From Roseburia sp. (lineage in GTDB: Bacteria; Bacillota_A; Clostridia; Lachnospirales; Lachnospiraceae), in assembly GCA_017547315.1 (NCBI GenBank), contig JAFYQA010000215.1:1-10386 (forward strand): a stretch of DNA of 10,386 nt. The letters are read 5' to 3'. Below the pieces are notes generated by a model, which was given only the letters and a program-made list of their open reading frames with translations, searched no databases and was not told the DNA's origin. The position numbers were made by a program, and so were the translations under genes. Positions within the stretch are counted from its first letter, which is position 1. Each line of letters begins with the position of its first letter. This document shows positions 1 through 6,150 of the stretch, piece by piece.

Positions 1-1234
1 GGAACGCAATTTTTACAGTAAGGAGAAAAGCGAGTATCTTCGCAATGAAGCGGATGGGGAAGAACTATCTGTGGCATATGGTGATTTGGATGTATTGCTA
101 GGAGGCATAGGAAGGGAAGAATTTGGTAATACTTATGATATTCCACAATCCGGTGCGATAACCGGTCGAGCAATGGCAGAGCTTTTAACGACGTATTTGG
201 CAGAAGTAAAATCTGGCGGGAATGGAAAAGTACATGTAGGGGCAGCTCAGAAGAATTTAACCGCGTGTAAACGGGAATTGGCAGCAGAACAAAAAACATG
301 TATCGAAGTGCGGGAACAAAGACTGGCACAAAAAAGGGTAGAGTTTGCTGTGTTGCAGGAACAGGCGTCGGAGTTACGAAGCCAGATACAGTCTTTTGAG
401 GAACAGCAGCAGGTATTAGAAGAAAAACTTGCTTCGCGCAGGAAAAGTGTGTCGATGGGAGTAAAAATAGCACTTACAGTCATGATGGCATTGTTAATAG
501 CAGTACTAGGAGGTTTGACTTATTTTCAGATAATTTTACCAGAAGTAACTATAGCGGTAGCAGGAATCGTGGGTCTGGTATTAGGAGTTCTGTGGAGACC
601 AAGGAAAAATGAGACAGAGGAACTGCTTTTTCATGCCAGAGATATGCTTGTGCAGATAAAGGAACATTTGCAGGAGAACGAAAATGCCATCATAAACATA
701 GAAGAAGAGATGGCAGAGTTGCAAAAAGTTACAGCGAGAGAATTGGAATTGCAAGAAAATATTGCAGCAATTGAACTTGCGAAAAAGCAGATAGAATTCG
801 TCGCAGAAGAATACTATCTGGAGATGGCAGATGAACTGAATGCAGAGATTTCAAGATGGATTTCGTTGTTGACAAAAGGTACCTATGACAGTGCCAGATT
901 AGATAAGGACGGAAAGTTGTGGGTTTTAGCAGAAGGCAGGGAAGTAGCTCCGGAAGTTTTGAGTCGTGGTACCTTAGAGCAGATATATCTGGCATTGCGT
1001 TTGGCTGCCGGAAGCGTAATTATGCGGGAAGAAGATATGCCAATTTTCTTGGACGATGCATTTGCTATGTATGATGATGTACGGTTAGCAGAAACATTGA
1101 GAGCGTTGGCACATACAGGAAAACAGATATTTATTTTTACCTGCCAGAAACGGGAAGGTGCGATACTTAGGCAGGAAGGGATTGCATATCATGCGGTGGA
1201 TATGAGTGCTGGACAGATTCCATTTACATGGTAG
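1..1234 (+). CDS. YhaN-like SMC/Rad50-type ATPase, C-terminal part (5' end outside the window)
   Basis: The reading frame is open from position 2, so the GTG at 71 is an internal codon and not the start; 410 residues are visible. The C-terminal half of an ABC-type ATPase head can be seen: an ABC signature (LSRGT, about 959-973) and a Walker B motif with its acidic pair (PIFLDDAF, about 1040-1063), followed by an FTCQKRE strand typical of YhaN proteins. The Walker A motif must lie upstream. Before the head are long Glu/Lys/Gln-rich coiled-coil stretches (about 240-450 and 600-850), interrupted by two hydrophobic segments (about 458-523 and 539-595) that look like a membrane hairpin. Family members are annotated as putative DNA repair ATPases, often beside an SbcD-like nuclease, but that partner would be off the left edge. 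The repair role is inferred from the family. The gene ends 33 bases before the next one, with no terminator between them. Confidence 0.85.
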   Translation, partial: ERNFYSKEKSEYLRNEADGEELSVAYGDLDVLLGGIGREEFGNTYDIPQSGAITGRAMAELLTTYLAEVKSGGNGKVHVGAAQKNLTACKRELAAEQKTCIEVREQRLAQKRVEFAVLQEQASELRSQIQSFEEQQQVLEEKLASRRKSVSMGVKIALTVMMALLIAVLGGLTYFQIILPEVTIAVAGIVGLVLGVLWRPRKNETEELLFHARDMLVQIKEHLQENENAIINIEEEMAELQKVTARELELQENIAAIELAKKQIEFVAEEYYLEMADELNAEISRWISLLTKGTYDSARLDKDGKLWVLAEGREVAPEVLSRGTLEQIYLALRLAAGSVIMREEDMPIFLDDAFAMYDDVRLAETLRALAHTGKQIFIFTCQKREGAILRQEGIAYHAVDMSAGQIPFTW

Positions 1235-1252
1235 AATATTCATAGAAGACAA

Positions 1253-1266
1253 GAGGAAGGAGGAGC
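1253..1266 (+). promoter_or_regulatory. Strong ribosome binding site for the penicillin-binding protein
   Basis: The purine run AGGAAGGAGGAGC just upstream of the ATG at 1268 contains a near-perfect anti-Shine-Dalgarno match and fixes the start. The next in-frame ATG is inside the membrane anchor (residue 19), so it would remove the basic N-terminus. Confidence 0.7.
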
Positions 1267-1267
1267 T

Positions 1268-3322
1268 ATGGCGAGAAGAAGAAAAAAACATCCGGTTTTG
1301 AAATTTTTTGGTTTATTATTTATGCTAGGTATTCTGACAGCAGGAGCCATAGCAGCCGCTTTCTATTTCAGGTATGGTGATACCGTGCGGAAGATGTATG
1401 ATGAAGCAGAGGCTTTTGTGGATGTGTCTACTGAGAATACATTTAAACTTAGTCAAACGAGTACGGTGTATGCAACGGATGGAAGTATTATTTCCCGATT
1501 GAAGGGGGCGAAGGATACGACCTACGTGGAGTATGAAGATTTGCCGTTAGATGTGTGCTCTGCCATTGTTAGTATTGAGGATAAGCGTTTTTACCGGCAT
1601 GATGGTGTCGATTATATTGCGTTGCTTCGTGCGCTAAAAGCGATGATAGAGACAGGAGAATTATCGCAGGGCGGCAGCACGATTACAATGCAGCTTGCTA
1701 GAAATATATTCTTGAATCAGGATAAGAACTGGCGGCGAAAAGTAGAAGAGATTTTCATTGCATGGCAATTGGAAGAGGAATACGAAAAAGAAGATATTCT
1801 AGAATTTTATCTTAACAATATATATTTTGGGAATGGTTATTATGGTATTGGTGCAGCGAGTCGCGGATATTTTAATAAGCGGGTAGAACAACTGAATTTG
1901 TCGCAGATTGCATTTTTGTGCGCGATACCGAATAATCCGACGCTTTATGATCCATTAACGAACATAGAGAATACACTTGCCCGCAGGAATCGCATTTTGA
2001 AAAATATGCTGAGTGATGGGAAGATTTTAGAATTGGACTATGCCACGGCAATCATCGAAGAAATCGTGTTAGAGAGACCGGTGGCAATTGCTAAAAATGA
2101 TTATGTGGAGACCTATGCTTATTATTGTGCGGCGAGAGCATTAATGAAGCAAGAAGGTTTTGTTTTCCAATACAAGTTTGCCAGTGATTATGAGGAAGAA
2201 GCATATAACCAGCGTTATGTGCAGGTATATGATGCGTGTGAAGCGAGACTTCGTTCACAAGGATATCAGATAGAGACATCATTGAATCTGAAAACGCAGG
2301 AGTTATTACAAGCGACTGTGGATGAAGCTCTGGCAGAATATATAGAAGTGAATGATGAGGGTGTGTTTAAGTTACAGTCATCTGCTGTTTGTATTAATAA
2401 TGATACGGGGCTGGTGGAAGCAATTGTAGGTGGAAGAAGCCAGGAGTTTGCATTTTACTCGCTCAATCGTGCTTATCAGAGTTATAGACAGCCGGGAAGT
2501 GCAATCAAACCATTGATTGTATATACGCCGATGTTAGAACGCGGTTATACAGCGGAGACGCTTGTGGTGGATGAAGAGATAGAAGGTGGTCCAAAGAATG
2601 CAAATGGAACTTATCTTGGAGAGATAACATTGCAGACTGCGGTAGAAAAGTCGGTGAATGTGATAGCGTGGAAATTATTCGAGGAATTAACTCCGAAAAA
2701 GGGATTAGTCTATTTGGAGCGTATGAATTTTTCACATTTAAATGATAGAGATTATCAGTTACCTAGTGCGCTTGGTGGATTTACAGAGGGGGCATCGGCA
2801 TTAGAGATGGCAGCAGCTTATGCTGCATTGGAAAATGATGGAATGTATCGGGAGCCAACTTGTATTAAGCGAATTACAGACCCGACAGGAAATGTAATTT
2901 TTGAAGCAGACTCAGTAGGAAAACAGGTGTACCAACACAATGCGGCACGCGCCATGACGAGTATTCTGACTGGTGTTATGGAGAACGGAACAGCATCAGA
3001 ACTTAAATTGTCACGAATGCCTTCCGCGGGTAAAACAGGTACTACGAATGACCAAAAGGATGGATGGTTTGTAGGCTATACTAGATATTATACTACTAGC
3101 GTGTGGGTAGGTTATGATTTGCCAAAGAAGTTGGATGATTTAAAGGGGAACACGTATCCGGGGCATATCTGGCAGCAGTTTATGGAGAACTTGCATGAAG
3201 GGCTACCAGTAAAAGATTTTAAGACTGCAGTACAGATTAAGGATGAGAATAAGGTTCAGGGATTCACTCCGGATGAGGAAGAAGTGACGGAAACGGAGTT
3301 GCTTGATTCAGAAGAAACGTAG
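1268..3322 (+). CDS. Class A penicillin-binding protein, bifunctional glycosyltransferase/transpeptidase (PBP1A type)
   Basis: This 684-residue enzyme polymerises lipid II into glycan strands and cross-links the stem peptides on the outer face of the membrane. A basic N-terminus (RRRKK) and one membrane segment (about residues 10-35) give a single-pass anchor with the catalytic part outside. The GT51 glycosyltransferase domain (about 60-250) has its conserved motifs: EDKRFYRHDGVD (catalytic Glu104), GGSTITMQLARN (135-146), RRKVEE (156-161) and EFYLNNIYFGNG (179-190). The transpeptidase domain (about 365-640) has SAIK with nucleophile Ser411 and Lys414, SVN (462-464) and KTGTT (589-593). All catalytic residues are present, so it should be active and beta-lactam sensitive. 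The C-terminus is a short acidic tail with no PASTA or fibronectin domain. Length is normal for PBP1A. No promoter is seen in the 33-base gap upstream, so it may be co-transcribed with the ATPase gene. A specific gene symbol (ponA, pbpF) cannot be assigned from sequence alone. Confidence 0.95.
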   Translation: MARRRKKHPVLKFFGLLFMLGILTAGAIAAAFYFRYGDTVRKMYDEAEAFVDVSTENTFKLSQTSTVYATDGSIISRLKGAKDTTYVEYEDLPLDVCSAIVSIEDKRFYRHDGVDYIALLRALKAMIETGELSQGGSTITMQLARNIFLNQDKNWRRKVEEIFIAWQLEEEYEKEDILEFYLNNIYFGNGYYGIGAASRGYFNKRVEQLNLSQIAFLCAIPNNPTLYDPLTNIENTLARRNRILKNMLSDGKILELDYATAIIEEIVLERPVAIAKNDYVETYAYYCAARALMKQEGFVFQYKFASDYEEEAYNQRYVQVYDACEARLRSQGYQIETSLNLKTQELLQATVDEALAEYIEVNDEGVFKLQSSAVCINNDTGLVEAIVGGRSQEFAFYSLNRAYQSYRQPGSAIKPLIVYTPMLERGYTAETLVVDEEIEGGPKNANGTYLGEITLQTAVEKSVNVIAWKLFEELTPKKGLVYLERMNFSHLNDRDYQLPSALGGFTEGASALEMAAAYAALENDGMYREPTCIKRITDPTGNVIFEADSVGKQVYQHNAARAMTSILTGVMENGTASELKLSRMPSAGKTGTTNDQKDGWFVGYTRYYTTSVWVGYDLPKKLDDLKGNTYPGHIWQQFMENLHEGLPVKDFKTAVQIKDENKVQGFTPDEEEVTETELLDSEET

Positions 3323-3357
3323 GGGGAAATATTTTTACAATCTGACGAGCAGAGTAG

Positions 3358-3386
3358 TTGACACTGACACTTGAAAACGTTATCAT
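3358..3386 (+). promoter_or_regulatory. Predicted SigA-type promoter of the glucokinase gene
   Basis: A consensus -35 box TTGACA (3358-3363) is followed by a 17-base spacer and a -10 box TATCAT (3381-3386, five of six consensus bases). Transcription would begin near 3393, giving a leader of about 55 bases before the ATG at 3448. It starts 36 bases after the upstream stop codon and is oriented towards glucokinase. This is the best-formed promoter in the window. Confidence 0.75.
3371..3385 (+). promoter_or_regulatory. Predicted cre site (CcpA/LacI-family operator) overlapping the glucokinase promoter
   Basis: TTGAAAACGTTATCA matches every defined position of the cre consensus WTGNAANCGNWNNCW. 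Its core TGAAAAC/GTTATCA is an inverted repeat with one mismatch around a central CG, as LacI-family regulators prefer. The site covers the end of the promoter spacer and most of the -10 box, a position where a bound regulator would block RNA polymerase. The consensus match is seen directly. That CcpA itself binds, rather than another LacI-family protein, is inference. Confidence 0.6.
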
Positions 3387-3430
3387 TAGCTTATGAAAAT
3401 GCACGGAATATAGGCATTATAAAATACGAA

Positions 3431-3439
3431 AAGGGGAAG
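3431..3439 (+). promoter_or_regulatory. Ribosome binding site of glucokinase
   Basis: AAGGGGAAG lies 8 bases before the ATG at 3448 and supports that start. The nearer ATG at 3440 is followed at once by a stop codon. Confidence 0.6.
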
Positions 3440-3447
3440 ATGTAGTT

Positions 3448-4386
3448 ATGAAAAAATATGCATTTGGTGTGGACATTGGCGGAACAACCTGTAAGATTGG
3501 TTTTTTTGAAACGGCAGGTGTATTAATCGATAAATGGGAGATTCATACTGATACAACAAATGGTGGGGAAAATATTCTTCCAAACGTAGCATTAGCAATT
3601 GACAATAAACTTGCACAGGAAGGCATCAGCAAGAGTGATGTACAGGGTATCGGTGTAGGTGTTCCAGGACCTGTAACTGCTGATGGTGTAGTAAATCGTT
3701 GCGTAAATCTTGGCTGGGGTATTCTTGACGTAGCAGATGTACTTGGAAGACTTTCTGGTTTAGAAGTAAGAGTAGGTAACGATGCAAACGTTGCAGCATT
3801 AGGTGAAATGTGGCAGGGTGGCGCAAAAGGCTGTAAAGACGTTATCGTAGTGACATTAGGAACAGGCGTTGGCGGTGGCGTTATCGTAGACGGTAAAATC
3901 GTAGCAGGATTTAACGGAGCTGGCGGTGAAATTGGACACATCACAGTGAACAAAGACGAAATGGAAGCATGTAATTGTGGACAGTATGGATGTTTGGAAC
4001 AGTATGTATCTGCAACAGGTGTTGTTCGTATAGCTAAGAGAAAATTAGCTCAGTGTTCAGATGAGACTACTTTAAGAAAATTCGAGCCATTGACAGCAAA
4101 AGACGTATTTGATGAAGCAAAAGCTGGTGATGCAGTGGCATTAGAGCTTGTTGATGAAGTTGGCGAAATCTTAGGTGGAGCACTTTCTAACATGGCATGT
4201 GTTGTGAATCCTGAGATTGTTGTTATCGGTGGCGGTGTTTCAAAAGCAGGAAGCATTTTAACAGATTCTATTCAGAAGCATTTCGTAGAAAGCTGTTTCT
4301 TCGCATGCCGCGATACAAAGTTTGCGTTAGCAGCTCTCGGAAATGATGCTGGTATGTATGGTTGTGTACAGTTATTATTAAGCTAA
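3448..4386 (+). CDS. glk: ROK-family glucokinase
   Basis: This 312-residue protein is predicted to phosphorylate glucose to glucose-6-phosphate with ATP in the cytoplasm, feeding glycolysis. It has the ROK layout: phosphate-1 loop DIGGTTCKIG (residues 9-18), catalytic Asp112 in GNDAN, phosphate-2 loop TLGTGVGGG (136-144), and the zinc site of the family, His164 (EIGH) with Cys175, Cys177 and Cys182 in CNCGQYGCLE. The C-terminal nucleotide-binding part includes VVIGGGVSKAG (258-268). It is a sugar kinase and not a ROK repressor, because there is no N-terminal helix-turn-helix. It stands alone between its own promoter and a strong terminator. Codon use differs from the neighbours: only one ATA among about twenty Ile codons, with many GTA, GCA and GGT/GGC, as in highly expressed genes. 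Substrate could extend to other hexoses, but the family signature best fits glucokinase. Confidence 0.93.
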   Translation: MKKYAFGVDIGGTTCKIGFFETAGVLIDKWEIHTDTTNGGENILPNVALAIDNKLAQEGISKSDVQGIGVGVPGPVTADGVVNRCVNLGWGILDVADVLGRLSGLEVRVGNDANVAALGEMWQGGAKGCKDVIVVTLGTGVGGGVIVDGKIVAGFNGAGGEIGHITVNKDEMEACNCGQYGCLEQYVSATGVVRIAKRKLAQCSDETTLRKFEPLTAKDVFDEAKAGDAVALELVDEVGEILGGALSNMACVVNPEIVVIGGGVSKAGSILTDSIQKHFVESCFFACRDTKFALAALGNDAGMYGCVQLLLS

Positions 4387-4432
4387 TAAAATACATACTA
4401 TTTTTAACAATTGGATTTGGAAAAAAATATAT

Positions 4433-4486
4433 AAAAAACCATCTTAACGTGATATGATAGGAATATCACGTTAAGGTGGTTTTTTT
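4433..4486 (+). terminator. Rho-independent terminator after glucokinase
   Basis: A 23-base arm (4433-4455) pairs with 4463-4485 across a 7-base loop (GATAGGA). The only non-Watson-Crick position is a G-U wobble. The right arm runs into a U tract (4480-4486), as in intrinsic terminators. The left arm begins with six A, so the structure could also stop transcription from the opposite side. It ends about 24 bases before the next gene, so that gene needs either its own promoter here or read-through. Confidence 0.85.
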
Positions 4487-4498
4487 GTGAGGAAAGGC

Positions 4499-4502
4499 AG
4501 GA
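4499..4502 (+). promoter_or_regulatory. Ribosome binding site that decides the start of the HD-GYP gene
   Basis: AGGA sits 7 bases before the ATG at 4510. A second purine run, GAGGAAAGG (4489-4497), could instead serve the in-frame TTG at 4504. The ATG is preferred because it is the stronger start codon and has good spacing; the two differ by only two residues. Confidence 0.45.
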
Positions 4503-4509
4503 ATTGTGC

Positions 4510-6120
4510 ATGCAGGCAAAAGAACTGAGTCAGATAAAGGGATTGGATGTATCCGTGGGATTGGAGAATTGTGGTTCAAAGGAACTTTATCTGCAGACAA
4601 TTGAGAATTTTTATAAATTAATAGATACAAAAAGTGAGAAAATTAAGAAGTGTATAAACGAGGAAGCGATTCGCGATTATACCGTAGAAGTACATGCTCT
4701 TAAGAATACAGCTAGAATGATAGGTGCAAGTGAGCTGTCAGAGCAGTTTGGTGAATTGGAAAGCTTAGGAAAAGCAGAAGTATTCGAAGAAATACGTTTA
4801 AAAACACCGAATGTATTACGTGATTATATATCATATAAAGAGCTGTTGGCAGATGTAAAAGGTAATGATACGGCGAGGATAGAAGCGGATGCAAGATGCA
4901 TGATCGAGGTGTTAGAGCGTTTATACAATGCGGTTGATAGATTTGATTTGGATGATGCTGATGAGGCAATGCGAGAGTTTAATAATTATGTTTTGCCAAA
5001 GGATTTGCATGTGATGGCTAAGAAATTAGACATCGCTTTGGCAGATGTTGCTTTGGAAGAGGTTATGGACCTTACGGCGGAAATACGTAAGCAGTTGGAA
5101 AAACGAGCATTAGTATTGTTAGTAGATGATGATGAGATTAACCGCTATGTAGTTACGCAATTGCTGAGTGAGGAGTATCGTATGATAGCAGTGGCATCCG
5201 GAGAAGATGCCTTTGCAGTAATTGAAGAACAGATGCCGGATTTGATTTTGTTAGATGTCTATATGCCGCAGATGGATGGGCATGAAGTGCTACGTCGTTT
5301 GAAAGCAACGGAAAAATATGCAGATATCCCAGTAGTATTTTTAACAGGGGACGAAGACGAAAATACAGAGGTACAGGGATTTAGCGAAGGTGTGATAGAT
5401 TTTTTGAGAAAACCGTTACGGAAGGCAGTGGCTACGCAACGAATGAATCGTATTTTAGAACTGTCTTATCTGCAGAAAAATCTGAAAAAAGAGGTGGAAC
5501 GCCAAACAGAGGTAGCAGAGCGGAGACGTAAGAAAGTAGAGCAAATGTCTTTGCAAATGGTACATGCGTTAGCGAACACGATTGACGCGAAAGATTCTTA
5601 TACGAATGGCCATTCTACCCGTGTTGCAAAATATTCTGTGATGATTGCAGAGATTATGGGATATACAGGGGAAAAATTAGAACAAGTGCAATATGCTGCA
5701 CTTTTGCATGATATTGGTAAAATCGGTATTCCGCGTGAAATTATCAATAAGCCATCGCGTTTAACCGATGAAGAGTATGCCGTTATAAAATCTCATCCGG
5801 TAATTGGAGGCAAGATTCTAGAGGAAATTACGGAAATTCCAGATATCGCGGTAGGTGCAAGGTGGCACCATGAACGTTTTGATGGAAAAGGTTATCCGGA
5901 TGGTTTGATGGGAATGGAAATACCAGAGCTTGCGCGGATTATCGGCGTGGCAGATGCTTATGATGCCATGACATCAAAGCGTAGTTATAGAGATGTACTG
6001 CCACAGGAGGTTGTGCTGGGTGAAATTGAGAAAGGAAAAGGAAGTCAGTTTGACCCGGTGATTGCAGAGTATATGGTACATATTATAAAGAATGATATTA
6101 CTTATGAATTGCATGAATAG
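4510..6120 (+). CDS. HPt-REC-HD-GYP response regulator, predicted c-di-GMP phosphodiesterase
   Basis: This 536-residue cytoplasmic protein has three recognisable parts. Residues about 10-115 form an HPt domain with phosphorylatable His62 in VHALKNTARMIGA; a further helical segment (about 131-198) follows. The receiver domain (about 200-320) has acidic residues 206-208 (VDDDE), phosphoacceptor Asp249 (LLDVYMP), Thr279 and Lys301 in RKP. A charged coiled-coil linker (about 318-348) leads to an HD-GYP domain (about 350-530) with His368, HDIGKIGIP (His400-Asp401), His429, HHERFDGKGYP (His453-His454, GYP 461-463) and Asp485. All expected metal ligands are present, so hydrolysis of cyclic di-GMP is likely, switched by receiver phosphorylation. 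REC-HD-GYP is a common pairing; an HPt domain in front of it is unusual. The N-terminal 190 residues are paralogous to the C-terminus of the kinase encoded next, which starts 30 bases downstream. Numbering is from the ATG at 4510; a TTG start at 4504 would add two residues. Confidence 0.9.
   Translation: MQAKELSQIKGLDVSVGLENCGSKELYLQTIENFYKLIDTKSEKIKKCINEEAIRDYTVEVHALKNTARMIGASELSEQFGELESLGKAEVFEEIRLKTPNVLRDYISYKELLADVKGNDTARIEADARCMIEVLERLYNAVDRFDLDDADEAMREFNNYVLPKDLHVMAKKLDIALADVALEEVMDLTAEIRKQLEKRALVLLVDDDEINRYVVTQLLSEEYRMIAVASGEDAFAVIEEQMPDLILLDVYMPQMDGHEVLRRLKATEKYADIPVVFLTGDEDENTEVQGFSEGVIDFLRKPLRKAVATQRMNRILELSYLQKNLKKEVERQTEVAERRRKKVEQMSLQMVHALANTIDAKDSYTNGHSTRVAKYSVMIAEIMGYTGEKLEQVQYAALLHDIGKIGIPREIINKPSRLTDEEYAVIKSHPVIGGKILEEITEIPDIAVGARWHHERFDGKGYPDGLMGMEIPELARIIGVADAYDAMTSKRSYRDVLPQEVVLGEIEKGKGSQFDPVIAEYMVHIIKNDITYELHE
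4534..5103 (+). repeat. HPt-helical module, copy 1 (N-terminus of the HD-GYP protein)
   Basis: This stretch encodes about 190 residues that align almost end to end, with a one-residue length difference, to the last 191 residues of the kinase (8758-9330). By hand alignment about 60 of 102 positions are identical in the HPt half and about 35 of 68 in the helical half. The phosphohistidine region is nearly invariant (YT-EVHALKNTARMIGA). At DNA level most wobble positions have diverged, but a 20-base identical run, ATTTTTATAAATTAATAGAT, remains. It is an old protein-level duplication and not a mobile repeat. Confidence 0.8.
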
Positions 6121-6138
6121 AGACAATGATAAGTAGAT

Positions 6139-6143
6139 AGGAG
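6139..6143 (+). promoter_or_regulatory. Ribosome binding site of the hybrid kinase
   Basis: AGGAG lies 7 bases upstream of the ATG at 6151 within the 30-base intergenic gap. It fixes the start, which falls directly before the first membrane segment. Confidence 0.6.
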
Positions 6144-6150
6144 AAGTAGT

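Noticed and set aside
71..1234. GTG at 71 as the start of the ATPase gene
   Set aside because: The frame is open to the window edge and the upstream residues continue the domain; half of the ATPase head would be missing from this start.
3543..3953. A 136-codon open frame on the minus strand inside glucokinase
   Set aside because: It lies entirely opposite a well-conserved enzyme, its product is a Pro/Thr/Ser-rich low-complexity string, and it is explained by the codon bias of glucokinase.
4504..4509. TTG at 4504 as the start of the HD-GYP gene
   Set aside because: The ATG two codons later has a suitable ribosome binding site and a better start codon. TTG cannot be excluded, but it adds only Met-Cys.
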